A stretch of 64,000 nt of DNA. Origin: Sepiola atlantica (taxonomy: Eukaryota > Mollusca > Cephalopoda > Sepiida > Sepiolidae). Both the position numbers and the translations under genes were made by a program. Numbering within the stretch: position 1 is the first letter of the stretch; the number at the start of each line of letters is the position of its first letter. The notes under the pieces were generated by a model, which saw nothing but the letters and a program-made list of their open reading frames with translations, ran no database searches and had not been told where the DNA came from. Positions 35,291-46,330 of this stretch are shown here, piece after piece. The DNA lies in NCBI GenBank assembly GCA_963556195.1, contig OY744544.1:47511484-47575483 (forward strand). The letters are read 5' to 3'.

Positions 35291-35896
35291 TGAAGAGTAA
35301 GTTACCTGAGGAAGTGAAATTAGGTTGAAAACACTTTCTGAAAACAAGTATCAGGTACGGAGCAGTAGGGACACTTATTTACAATTCACAAGAGAAAGAA
35401 AAGAGATAAGAGCAGACGGTCAAGAAACATATATAGATCAGAAATTAAAATGGAGTTCAATAAATTTGATATCAATTGGACGGATGTAGAGAGAAACGAA
35501 CATAGTTACTGTTGCTAGTCGAAACGGCTTAAATAAATAACTGAATGATTATGACTGTATAAATAGTATTCTCTCTTTCTCTCTCTCTCTCCCTCTCGCT
35601 CTCTCACTCTCAAGTAAGACAATAATATTTATTTTAATTCAGGTGTTAGTTTACTGATAGCAAGCGTTTCATAAACACGTGGACACGACCAAAAATATAG
35701 AGAAATTAAGATTTAACTATATTGAATGTTCGCTAAAAAAATTATTGAACACAGTCAAGAAAACATAGTTCAAAAAACGATTTACCAGAATCGATTAATC
35801 ATTTTTAGTTAAAAATACTGTTGCCAAAAATAGGAAAAGTCAAGTTGATTAAGATAAAAGAAGATAGACAAGTAGACAAAGAGAGAGAGAGAGAGA

Positions 35897-35937
<41 letters not shown>

Positions 35938-36144
35938 GAAGAAATGCGGCAGACTAGAGAGAGAAACTAAAAAAGAGAGAAATGAGTTCATAGTCTCTGT
36001 TTACATGCCTCGCAACGAGAGCAAAGTTAGACACAAGTCTTTTTTATATCGGGATATCCAGCTTTCCCAAAAGAGGCACTCTAGATAAGACAAAATTTAA
36101 AATTGTCCCAGTTAAGCAAGATTTCTTCTCCTCCGACGGAAGAC

Positions 36145-36178
36145 ATAAAAGATACTACACTTTCATCCTAGCCCGAAG
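36145..36178 (-). pseudogene. U2 snRNA-like fragment, strongly diverged
   Basis: On the minus strand CTTCGGGCTAGGATGAAAGT continues GTAGTATCTTTTAT, which resembles the U2 5' segment CCUUUUGGCUAAGAUCAAGU plus GUAGUAUCUGUU that includes the branch-site-pairing GUAGUA. About 80% similar over 34 nt. The rest of U2 is absent. Alone it would be unconvincing, but three further U2-like sites occur in the window. Confidence 0.4.
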
Positions 36179-36598
36179 GGAAGATTGTCAAACTGATAAT
36201 CATAGGACATTTTGGTGTGAATTTTAATTCCCATTGCTTATGCTAATTACAAATCTTACTACACAATATTTATTTTTTCACTAGAAAATCACTTCTTGAT
36301 CTGAAAATAATCTTAAAATAAATAAAGATTGCATTAAAAGACTCGTTCAATATTATCTGTTTTTCTATAAATCGACGAAGAAGCCTTTTTTGTATGTTAG
36401 ATTTATGCTAAACGCAACCTTAGCCACTGTTGAACATCATATATTAACGCGGGATAACGTAGCTTTTCTGGTACCTAAGGTACTTAAGCTTTATTGTTTA
36501 TTTTTTATTTATTTATTGTTTAATACAACTTTAATTTCTATATAATTTTATTGCTAGCTACCATAATGCAGAATGGTTCTTGGGTGTAGTGTTTAAAT

Positions 36599-36599
<1 letters not shown>

Positions 36600-36655
<56 letters not shown>

Positions 36656-36658
36656 TTA

Positions 36659-36706
<48 letters not shown>

Positions 36707-36720
36707 CATTATTATTGTTA
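36600..36720. repeat. (TTA)n microsatellite
   Basis: About 120 bp of ATT units with one short break near 36655, and a smaller tract at 36780-36805. Positions 36180-36599 and 36806-37185 show no gene. Confidence 0.95.
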
Positions 36721-37181
36721 TAATTAATGTTATTTGATATGTAAATTACCATATCATACGGTAGTCTTAAGGGTAATATATTATTATTATTTTATTATTA
36801 TTATCATTTATTTATGTATATATTAGTGAGATTTTAAGCTGAATTATTTTGACACTTGATTATTGGGGAAATGGTAGTTTAATCAGTACCATTGGAGAGC
36901 CATGAATATTATAACTGTCCTGTTTTTAAATTTCCGAAACAGTTACATGGTAAACAGCTGATGATCCCCGTGTTAATATTAGACGTTTATGGTATCCTGT
37001 TTTTGTTTTACTGCTAGATACTTAAGCCCCCTCGTTTTTATTTTATTTACTTATTTTCTTTTTTTTTAATGAATTTTCTAACGAATGTTAAGTCTGCAAT
37101 ATCTTGGATTTAGTTAGTTTCTCTGGGAATTTAAACTGCATTTTACTTCTTTCTTTTGTTAAAATGACTTAAAGCTTCTTT

Positions 37182-37185
<4 letters not shown>

Positions 37186-37237
<52 letters not shown>
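37186..37237. repeat. (TA)n microsatellite
   Basis: About 26 TA units. Confidence 0.95.
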
Positions 37238-37240
<3 letters not shown>

Positions 37241-37646
37241 GCACACATCGAAAACCAAGTAATATTATTTTTCTTTTATATATTTATTAAATGAATAAAG
37301 TCAGTTTTTAATAGATATCTGAGACTTTTAGTGTTTAAACTTTTTTTCAAAGAGTACTTCCTTTTTATCTATTTTGCTGGTATTATCTGAAAAAGGTTGC
37401 CCTCTCGTGAATGTAGCCAATTTTACGTCTGGTCTTCTTTACGTTTTTTTTTGGGGGGGGGGAGAAGTGAAAATCCTATGTGTTCATGCGTTGGTGGCGT
37501 GAATTTGAATATAACGGGTGGCACATCTCTTAGAAAACATTTTAAAAGTTATTTGGAGAACTTAGAAAACAATGTTATTTTCGTCTTATATATTTATTAA
37601 ATGAATGAATTCATTTTTTTAAATCTTATCTTAGACTGGAAAAAAT

Positions 37647-37711
37647 GAAGTACTCTCTGAAAAATGTGTTTTAACACGTAATGTTAAAACACCTTTTTCA
37701 AAGAGTACTTC
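37647..37711. repeat. Hairpin with 30-bp arms
   Basis: Arms 37647-37676 and 37682-37711 (GAAGTACTCT...TTTTAACA against TGTTAAAAC...AGTACTTC) pair with a few mismatches around a 5-bp loop. Part of the right arm (TTTTTCAAAGAGTACTTC) also recurs directly at about 37352, hinting at a small duplicated element 37260-37720. Confidence 0.8.
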
Positions 37712-37739
37712 TTTTTAAAAAAATTCTGGTTGCGATTAA

Positions 37740-39500
37740 TACCAGACAAACATTTTCTTATTATACCTTTACTTATTAAATATTTTCGTATCAAACCTTT
37801 TCTTGTTAAACCTTTTCATACTAAACATTCCTTTATTAAAGATTTCCTACAAAACGTTTTCCTATTAAATCTTTTATTATTACCTTTTCTTATTAAACCT
37901 TCTCGTATGAACTATTTTCTAATTAAAACTTTACTTATTAAATATTTTATTAATAAATATAAACGTTATTTATTAAAGTATTTATCATTAAAACTTTTCG
38001 TAGACAACATTTTCGTATTAAACCTTTTTGTATTAAACATTTTCTTATTAATTTTTCCCTGTCAAAGCTTTTCTATTTAACATTTTCTTATTAAATATTT
38101 TTTAATTAACCTTTTTCCGATTATACCTTCTCTTCTGAAACCATTTTCTTATTAAAACTTTTCCCATTAAAAATTTGCTTAGTAAGATTGTACTTATGAA
38201 ACCGTTGCGTTTTCTTAATAAACATTTACTTATGAAACTTTTTTGTATTAACCTTTTTCTTATTAAAATGTTCTTATTCAACATTTTCTTATTAAACATT
38301 TTATTATTAAACCCTTTCGTATTAAACCTTTTATTATTAATTTTTGTTCTCATTAATTATTTATATTAAACTTTTCCGTATAAATATTTGTTTATTAAAA
38401 CTTTTCTCATTAAAAATATTCTAATTCAACCTTTTCTTATTAAACTTTTGCTGATAAAACCTTTTTTTATTTCACCTTTTCGTATTAAATCTTATCGTAT
38501 GAAACATGTTGGTTATTAAAACGTTTGTTATTAAACCTGTTACTAATAAACCATTTCTTATTAAAGGTTTTCGTTTTTAACCTTTTCCTATAAAATCTTT
38601 TCTTATTAAACCTTTTCTTATCAAACTTTTTATTGTTATACCTTTTCGTATATGATAACCATTTTCTTATGAAACTGTTTCTCACTAAACATTTACTTAT
38701 TAAATCTTTTTGTGTTAAACCGTTCGTATTAAACATTTTCACATTAAACCTTTTTAGGTTAAAACATTTGGTATTAATAATTTTTTCATTAAACATTTTC
38801 TTTTTAAACATTTTTTATTAAACCTCTGCTCATTAAACCTTTTCGTATTAAACACTTTATTATTAAAACCTTCCTTGTTAAACCTTTTCTCATTAAACCT
38901 TTTCTTTTTACACATTTTCTTATTAAACCTATTCGTAAAATACATTTCATATTAAATCTTTTCTTCTAAAGACATTTTTGTTATACCTTTACTATTAAAT
39001 TGTATTTTAATAAACCTTTTCGTATGTAACATTTTCTCGTTAAACCTTCCCCCATTACACATTTTTCTTTAATACTTTTCTGATTAAGCATTTTCTTTTT
39101 AAACCTTCTTGTATACCATATTTTATAATAAAAACTTTACTTATTAAACAATTTTCTTTATTCTATTTTTCTTAATAAACCATTATTTATTAAACCTTTT
39201 CGTATTAAACAATTTACTGATTAAACTTATTCTTCTTAATCTTTTTAGCATTACACCGTTTCTCATTAAACCTTTTTATTAAACTTTTTCTTATTATAAT
39301 TTTTCGTATTAAATCTTTTTAATAAAACATTATCTTAATAACATGTTTTTTTTATTAAATCGTTTCTTATTTAACCTGTTCTTATAAAACCTTTTCTGAT
39401 TAAACCTATTCTTTTCAAACATTCTCTTTTCAAACATTTTCTAAATAAACATTTTTTATTAAGGTTTTTTGTATTAAACCTTTTCTCATTAAACGTTTTG
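37740..39500 (+). repeat. 15-bp satellite
   Basis: About 115 degenerate copies of ATTAAACCTTTTCTT (T-rich strand plus) over 1.76 kb. A unit of 15 leaves open frames with 5-residue repeats on both strands (for example LLIKPFLIKYF and NKKRFNKKRF); none is supported as a gene. Confidence 0.93.
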
Positions 39501-40556
39501 AATAAATCTTTTAAAACACTAAATTATTCTCTTTCTTCTTACTGTGAGCTAAATCTTCTTCAAATAAAAGAAACGGTTTTGAATTTATTTATTGTCTTGG
39601 AAAAATAAGTATTCTTTTTCTCATTCGCTGAACATTCTATAAATGACTAAAACTGATGTCACCTTTTTTAATTTATTTATTTTCAATTGGAACAATTAGA
39701 TCTGCATTACAATTGCATGAGAAAATGCAAACATAAAGTCATAAGAAAATGGTGACATATGTAGAAATGTGCAATGGAATAAGGTACTACAATACTGCAT
39801 TGTTATAGAGATGACATTAGTATGGAAGTCCCTTAATAACGACGTCCCCGCCTGAGTTTGTGGGGAGGACATGACTGCAAAGGTGCAAGGTGGCAGAAGC
39901 CTACCTGGCTGTGGGTGTTAACAATGAGGTTTCATTCTTCTAGTTAAGTTGCCTTACAAACGTTTAAGAGTCTAGCCTACTTAAGTATATTACCCATACC
40001 GTATGTATTTATAGCCTTCCATACTTTTAGCCAGTGTACCAGTTAAAATGAATAAACAGTTGTCGAGTCTACAGCCACACGACTGTGACAATTAGATCAA
40101 TTTTAGACACTCCCACGTATACAGACAAGATGTGCGGAAGAAGAAATGAGAGTTATGTCAGTCATTGACTTGATGAAAATAAGAATTTTAGTATTTATAT
40201 TTTATTCTTGAGTAAGAAATATAAATGGTAAACTTTCTTTTTTCCTATGTGACCCTTATTACTGAATAGTGTCCATTTTGCAAACGCCAGTCAGACATTT
40301 TGAAAACTGAAGGAGCAGTTAGGGGTTTATCTTGTCGGTCGTTTTCGCTGGTGGTTTTCGCTGCTGGTTGCCAGGAGACGGGATCATACAATGTGCATCT
40401 GCTGTCATTTCAGAAAGAAACAAAAAAGCAAACATAACGTCTCATCAATGTTTATGTTTATTCAGCCGCAGCCATCTTAGCAATCGTTTGTTATCTCGTT
40501 AACTACAACGAAAATTCAGGAGATCCAATGAAGTGTATACATACATACACACATAC

Positions 40557-40560
<4 letters not shown>
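39501..40560. other. No recognisable gene
   Basis: Mixed-composition sequence with no domain or repeat that I recognise. Confidence 0.55.
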
Positions 40561-40566
<6 letters not shown>

Positions 40567-40636
<70 letters not shown>

Positions 40637-40671
40637 TTAGATATATGTGTTTATGTGGTTATATGTATGCA

Positions 40672-40719
<48 letters not shown>

Positions 40720-40892
40720 GAGAGATCGAGAGATAGGTATATATAAAGAGACCTATATAAATATATTATATATATAGTTAGACAGATATCTATCTATCTA
40801 ACTATATATATATATAATATATTTACATAGATCTTACTCTCTATATATATCTCTCTCACTATATATATAAGCGCATAACCACATATATCAAA

Positions 40893-40962
<70 letters not shown>
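40567..40962. repeat. Large imperfect palindrome built on (TA)n
   Basis: Centred near 40788 (GACAGATATCTATCT). Symmetric landmarks on both sides: TAGTGAGAGAGATCGAGAGA against TCTCTCTCACTATATA, then ACATATAACCACATAAAC-like against GCGCATAACCACATATATC, then GCGGTTAGATATAT against ATATATCAAACCGC, then long (TA)n tracts (40567-40633 and 40902-40962). Confidence 0.8.
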
Positions 40963-40965
<3 letters not shown>

Positions 40966-41060
40966 TTTATCTATATACCTATGCGTTTTATCCTTTCGGG
41001 AATCGTCAGTGTAGAGCAGACTATTTATACCGATCGCCGGATTCGAAACTCGCATATAAA

Positions 41061-41264
<204 letters not shown>

Positions 41265-42592
41265 CAGGGTGTTTCAAAAGTCTTGGGAACATAACGATTT
41301 TTAATAACTCAAAAACTATTAGGAGTTGAAAAATGAAATTGGTACCGTTGGAAAGGTTAAAGTTTCAAGTTTTGTGGGGAATCTTCAAAGTTGCTCAATA
41401 TGAGCACCATTCGTCACACGGCAGACATCTAGTCGATAGTCCATTTCCTGCAAAACGCGTTCCAGCATCTTGACCTCAATGGTTCCCACAACTGCCGTTA
41501 CTCGAGCCTTTAGTTCGTCAATATCTCTTGGAAGGGGCGGCACATAGACTTGTTGCTTGACAAAGCCCCAAAGGAAAAAGTCACACGGGGTAAGATCTGG
41601 AGACCTAGGAGGCCAGGGCATGAGAACGTCATCACCTCGCCCAGATCTCCCAATCCATCTACCAGGCAGCCTTGTGTTAAGAAACTGCCTTACTCTAAGA
41701 CTCCAGTGTGGTGGTGCACCATCTTGTTGAAAAATGAAGTCATCAGATTCTGTTTGTTCCAACTGAGCCATTAACCAGTCTTCCAGCATGTTGAGATAGG
41801 ATTCACCAGTGATAGTTGCCTCTTCAAAGAAGAACGGTCCATAGACACCTTTCTTGGAAATTGCACAAAACACGTTCACTTTTGGTGAATCTCGCTCGTG
41901 CTCAAGAAGTTCATGAGGATTCTCAGTACCCCATATGCGAGTGTTATGCTTGTTAACTTTGCCATTCAGATGGAAGGTCGCCTCATCGCTAAAAACAAGC
42001 CGGTCATCAAAGCCGTTATCTTCCAACTTCTCTTGCATTGCAATGCAAAAGTCACGGCGAAGTGGCTTATCAGTGTCCTTCAACTTTTGGACCAACTTGA
42101 GCTTGTAAGGTACCATTTGCAGTCGTTTCCTTAAGACACGCCAGACAGTTGCTGGAGCAAGCTGAAGTTCCCTGCTGGCTCTTCTCACTGATTTACGGGG
42201 GCTCCGCTGAAAGGCTGTCCGAACTTGCTCAACTGCATCTTCTGAAGTTGAAGGGCGACCTGTTCGCTTACTTGGGCACAAACACCCATCTTTCACAAAT
42301 TTAGCATGCCATCTGACAATGGATTTCCTTTCAGGGTCTTCTTTTTAAAATTTCCTGCGAAATGCACGCTGAACACATGTCCACGATTCAGTCTTTGCAA
42401 ATTGGAGGACGCAAAATGCCTTGTCTTGTTTAGAGAACGCCATTACTGCACCTGGAAAGATAACACGAAAATCATTAGTATGACCAAAAACTTGATTAAG
42501 CAAGCTTTAAAATGGCACCAGTTTCATTTTTCTACCTGGAATAGTTCATGAGATATACGCATTTGTAATGTTCCCAAGACTTTTGAAACACC

Positions 42593-42595
<3 letters not shown>
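41265..42595 (-). mobile_element. Mariner-type (DDxD) transposon, near-intact, 1331 bp
   Basis: The terminal inverted repeats are perfect for 28 bp: CAGGGTGTTTCAAAAGTCTT plus GGGAACAT at 41265-41292, mirrored at 42568-42595. Imperfect subterminal inverted matches follow (GAAAAATGAAATTGGTACC against GGCACCAGTTTCATTTTTC). TA dinucleotides flank both ends (41263-41264 and 42596-42597), and both flanks are long (TA)n. One transposase gene fills the interior. Identical ends and a single stop in the gene point to a comparatively recent insertion. Confidence 0.95.
41385..42443 (-). pseudogene. Mariner-family transposase, one in-frame stop
   Basis: From the ATG at 42443 (MAFSKQDKAFCVLQFAK) a 352-codon frame runs to the stop at 41385, broken only by a TAA at codon 33 (42345-42347). 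The uninterrupted part from 42296 gives 303 residues. Order: N-terminal helix-turn-helix region; RKSVRRASRELQLAPATVWR (second HTH); VFSDEATFHLNG with the first Asp; WGTENPHELLEHERDSPKVN; IFQQDGAPPHWSLRVRQFLN with the second Asp; WPPRSPDLTPCDFFLWGFVK with the third acidic residue, an Asp. It is cut-and-paste with TA targets. The family resembles DD41D elements, but there are 46 residues between the last two Asps because of about five extra residues at RSGRGDDVLM. Starting lower, at 42296, would lose the first HTH. Confidence 0.9.
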
Positions 42596-42686
<91 letters not shown>

Positions 42687-42699
42687 AGAGAGAGAGAGA
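42596..42699. repeat. (TA)n then (GA)n microsatellite
   Basis: About 43 TA units, the right part of the tract split by the mariner insertion, then a short GA tract. Confidence 0.95.
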
Positions 42700-44303
42700 C
42701 GGGGCGCACCATATTTAATCTATCGATGAATGCAGGATATATGGATTCGTATATTCTCGAATGATATTGGTGAAAGTGATGCAATCAGTCGGTGCGAACC
42801 CGACACTCTGAACCGACAGTTCACGCTTCTAAACGTTACACTACGTTACGCTCACGGGCGGATTGGCGCAAGGGAGAATGTCGGACAGCAATACTCGTGG
42901 TTACGGTTTTGTCTGAGCCACACTGATGATTCGTAACAATGATGAAACAGTGGATCATCCATCGCTTATACATGCATAAGCTCTAGTAGACCGAGCACTC
43001 TCTGATAAGGTTATCCACGTAAACTTATCCCTAATGTAGAATGTCGTTGATCTTGATATGATCATTTAAAAGACTGTGCAAAATATGTACTAAAATAGAA
43101 TTAAACAAGTTGTTGAATAGGCTGTTAAACGGAAAAATACAAATATGTAGGTTGGAATTATTTTATAAAATGTCGGATGACAGAAATATTACTCCAAAGA
43201 AATTTCTACTTAAGGGGGAGAATTCAAGGGGGAGAATTCATCATTTTCTTTTGCTATCTTCTACATTTGAAAAAATAGGAACAAAAGTCAGACGTTGGAC
43301 TACACCTGACAACGTGAGTTGAAATTCCGTCAAAATGTTAAGCTTTATCGAACTTTTCACGGTAAAAGGTCAAGGTCAAAGTCAAAGCCATGTAAGAGTT
43401 CTGTTATATTTCACCGAACGAAGAAATGTCAAAATTACACTCATAAGTTACAAGTTTTTAAAAATAAAAATCATCCGTGTCGATTTTCTTCCTGTCAAGT
43501 CTAAAAGTGAATTATATATTTTATTTCATTATGCAAAATCTGCAATCAATATTTTATTTAGTTTTATTTCTTTTTCACAAATTGTAGTCATACTTCGCTT
43601 GGATATTTAATTCTACTTTAATAAAATCTTTAAAGAACAAAAAAAGCTGACCATAAATTAGTACTTTGTACCGATGTAAAGGAAATAAAAAAGGTGGCTG
43701 TGTAACTCTTCCCTCAAATATCGAATGAAAATAGAAATTAATCAATATAAATTATATCCATTAATGAGTCGATTTTAACATTTCTGAACATTCCCTTTTC
43801 GTAAATATTGGAAAAATAAAAACTGAGGAGTAATGTTTTGTGCGCCTGTTGTCAAAAAAGATAATTTATTTGGCGGCATTTCTATGAGAGTTCTTCTCCT
43901 AATTGTGAAAAGAAAATAACAAAAAAATCAACTTTTCAATCAAATCTGCACCAAACAACATCTTTATTTTCTAATCAATGAACTAATCATTCGAAATGTA
44001 AAGACTTTATTTTTCTGTTTCATTTCATCTTTCCATTTTATGTGTTGCCCTTTCATGGTGAGACGCATGCATTCCAAACGAAGTTGATATATTTGATGAG
44101 AATCGTTAAAACACGAACGTTTTTAATTAAGTCAAAAATAAACCAAATAATCAGTAACTATCATTACAATCCGTTTAAAGTTCAAACTGGATTTTTTTTT
44201 CCATAGATTTTTCCATTTCTTTTTTTTATTTAGACATTTTTTATTTTGTTGTTGAGACACAACATTCTAATTTAATTAAAACGAAACAGAGATTAAATTT
44301 ATA
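42700..44303. other. No recognisable gene (1.6 kb)
   Basis: Short frames only. A 17-bp direct duplication (AAGGGGGAGAATTCAAG / GGGGGAGAATTCATC) lies at about 43212-43240. Confidence 0.55.
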
Positions 44304-44520
44304 ATGAAGATAATTCTGCTAATGCAAGTCATCCGTCTGTCTGTCTGTCCAGATACGTTCGTCCGTCTGTCAATCCGTCCACCTACATCCGCCCATCTGT
44401 CGACCTACATGCGGCGTCCGTCTGTCTGTCCAGCTACGTCAGTCCATCTCTCCACCTACGTCTGCCCGTCCGTCTGTCTGTCTGTCTGTTCAGCTACGTC
44501 CGGTATTAGCCGGACGTAGT
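44304..44520 (+). repeat. CTGTCCGT-type short tandem repeat with terminal hairpin
   Basis: Degenerate repeats of CGTCTGTCTGTCCAGCTACG (44330-44490) end in a hairpin, 44493-44503 with 44510-44520 (CTACGTCCGG / CCGGACGTAG). Confidence 0.8.
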
Positions 44521-44535
44521 TGGACAGACAAACTT

Positions 44536-44690
44536 TTTTGAGAGGTGTGGAGGTAGTGTAGTATCTGTTCTGTTGTATGATAGGATCCTCCCAGGTATTA
44601 CTTCCCTCTTTTTGAGAGGTATGGAGGTAGTGTAGTATCTGTTCTGTTGTCATAATACCCCCTCTCAGGTATTACTTCCCCCTTTTTAAT
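44536..44690 (+). pseudogene. Tandem pair of U2 snRNA-like units (74-bp period)
   Basis: Two adjacent copies each hold AGTGTAGTATCTGTTCT (44555-44571 and 44629-44645), identical over 17 nt to the U2 segment with the branch-site-pairing GUAGUA. Each is preceded by TTTTTGAGAGGTNTGGAGGT and followed by CCAGGTATTACTTCC or CTCAGGTATTACTTCC. The second copy ends TTTTTAATGGACATTT, loosely like the U2 segment before the Sm-site region. They are diverged outside the 17-mer, so these are pseudogene fragments or a U2-derived repeat, not functional snRNAs. Confidence 0.5.
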
Positions 44691-45030
44691 GGACATTTAT
44701 AGGCTTCAAAACTATTTGACACAATTACACCATATTTGAAATTAATCACCATCAGCATCTCAGATCTTTAACCAATAACATGTGGAATCTGTAACACAGT
44801 GTGGTAGATCATTTACGAATAGTGCTGCTATTACTACAAATAGTAAAGACTTATAGCCTCCAAAACTATTTGACAAAAATACATCATATTTGACAGTAAT
44901 CACCATTAGCGTGTGGGATCTGTAACAGAGAGTGTGTTAAAACTTCTACGAATAGTGCTACTACGTGTGCTGATATTACTACAAATATAGGCTCCAAAAC
45001 TACTGGACACAATTGCACGATATATTTTTT
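44691..45030 (+). repeat. Tandem ~145-bp repeat, 2.3 copies
   Basis: TATAGGCTTCAAAACTATTT with the following ATCACCAT, GTGGGATCTGTAACA and ACTACAAATA landmarks repeats at about 44698, 44848 and 44989. Confidence 0.75.
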
Positions 45031-45560
45031 TCTTTTAACTAAAAATATTGCTTTCGGTATGGGAGAGTACACTTTTTTTTTGGGGGGGGGAAGGATTTTT
45101 TTTAACAAAAAATATTTCTCAGGGTAGGGGCAGAGTAAAAAAATTAGGGGGGAGTGGGTGGAGGAAAATTTTTTGGGGGGTTGCGCAAAAAATTTTTTTT
45201 CTTTTTTTAACTTAAAATATTTCTCATGGTTGAGGGAGAATAAAAAAATTTGGGGGTGGGTGTACGGTACAATTTTATTTTTTGGGGGGTAGGGGATGGA
45301 GGGTGAAAAAAATTTGGGGAGGGGTCGGGGAAAACGTTTTTTTTTCTTTTAACTTAAAATATTTCTTAGGGTTGTGTGAGAGTAAAAAAAATATGTGGGG
45401 GGTGGAGAGTAAAACAATTGGGGGGGCTGGGAAAAGTTTTTGGGGTAATTGTGCAATTTTTTTTTTCTTAGAACTTAAAATATTTCTTAGGGTAGAGGTG
45501 AGTGTAAAAAAATTTGCGGGGGGGTAGGGGTGGGGGTGGAGGGTAAAAAAATTGTTTTTC
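45031..45560 (+). repeat. G-run tandem repeat (105-140-bp spacing)
   Basis: Four to five units, each with TTTTAACTTAAAATATTTCT followed by A runs and tracts of 4-10 G. The many G runs on one strand could form G-quadruplexes. No gene. A further frame, 45561-45830, shows no family. Confidence 0.8.
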
Positions 45561-45771
45561 TTTTTTTTGAACTATTTATATCCTGGCGGTACGCCATGCT
45601 TGTCGTCATTTGGTTTCACCCTCTAGGGAGTCGCAGTCTTAAAGGGATATGCTTCTGGGCTGGGGGAGCTGCTGGACTTTTCACAGCTTTTTTTAGATGG
45701 GGGTCGTCCATTACTGTAGGGGGGGCAAAAAACACCATTTTGACCAGCGTAGAGTCTCCTTCTAGTAGAGA

Positions 45772-45804
45772 GACAGTTTTGGCGCGTTCTCAGGGCGCCA
45801 AAAC
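45772..45804. repeat. Short hairpin
   Basis: ACAGTTTTGGCGC and GGCGCCAAAACT pair across TTCTCA. Confidence 0.75.
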
Positions 45805-46045
45805 TGGCAAGAGAGGGAGATAGAACTGGAGAGAAGGAAGGGAGAGCGTTAAAAGAAGAGAGAAAGTAGATTTGACTTCCCTTGTCGCTCGAAGCTTACG
45901 GGAAGGTCAATGTTTCATCTCAACTCCAAGAGGAGAAAAGGAAGATAGACAAAGTGGGTCAAACGGTCAGGATTGCCGCTGACAAGAAGAAAGCGTGAGA
46001 AGGTTACCGTCTTTCCCTGCCCATCACTAAAGTTGGATGGAGAAA

Positions 46046-46094
46046 GAACAGATAACAGATATTACACTTTGATCTTAGACAAAAAGCCCAGAAC
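46046..46094 (-). pseudogene. U2 snRNA 5' fragment downstream of the LINE
   Basis: The minus strand reads CTGGGCTTTTTGTCTAAGAT and then CAAAGTGTAATATCTGTTATC, matching U2 from about nucleotide 10 to 45 (CGGCCUUUUGGCUAAGAUCA, AGUGUAGUAUCUGUU) with few changes. The branch-site box is GUAAUA instead of GUAGUA. It lies directly past the 3' end of the Tx1-type LINE, on the same strand. Confidence 0.72.
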
Positions 46095-46330
46095 AAAGAT
46101 TTTTTTATGTACTTTCCTCCCACAGCAGAAAGATGTGACACGAGGTCGGAATGTGGGATTGGAAAGCCAACACTCTGTCCTACAAAAAATGCCTGGACAG
46201 CCCCGTCGGCATTCCCGGTAGGAGCGCCTCAGGCGATTAGAAATAAACAAACCCCTTCTCAGAGGGTGAGAATGCAAATCATGTTAGGGTGGACCTCCTA
46301 GAACTGCACAGGACAACCCCACAGACCGGC
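46095..46330 (-). repeat. Tx1-type LINE 3' region (LINE tail)
   Basis: On the minus strand: GTGCAGTTCTAGGAGGTCCA, then CGCCTGAGGCGC, GGGAATGCCGACGGGGCTG and GACCTCGTGTCACA. It is the same tail as the units at 12.4, 12.8, 20.5 and 55.2 kb, and ends in a short A-rich stretch before the U2-like sequence. Confidence 0.75.
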
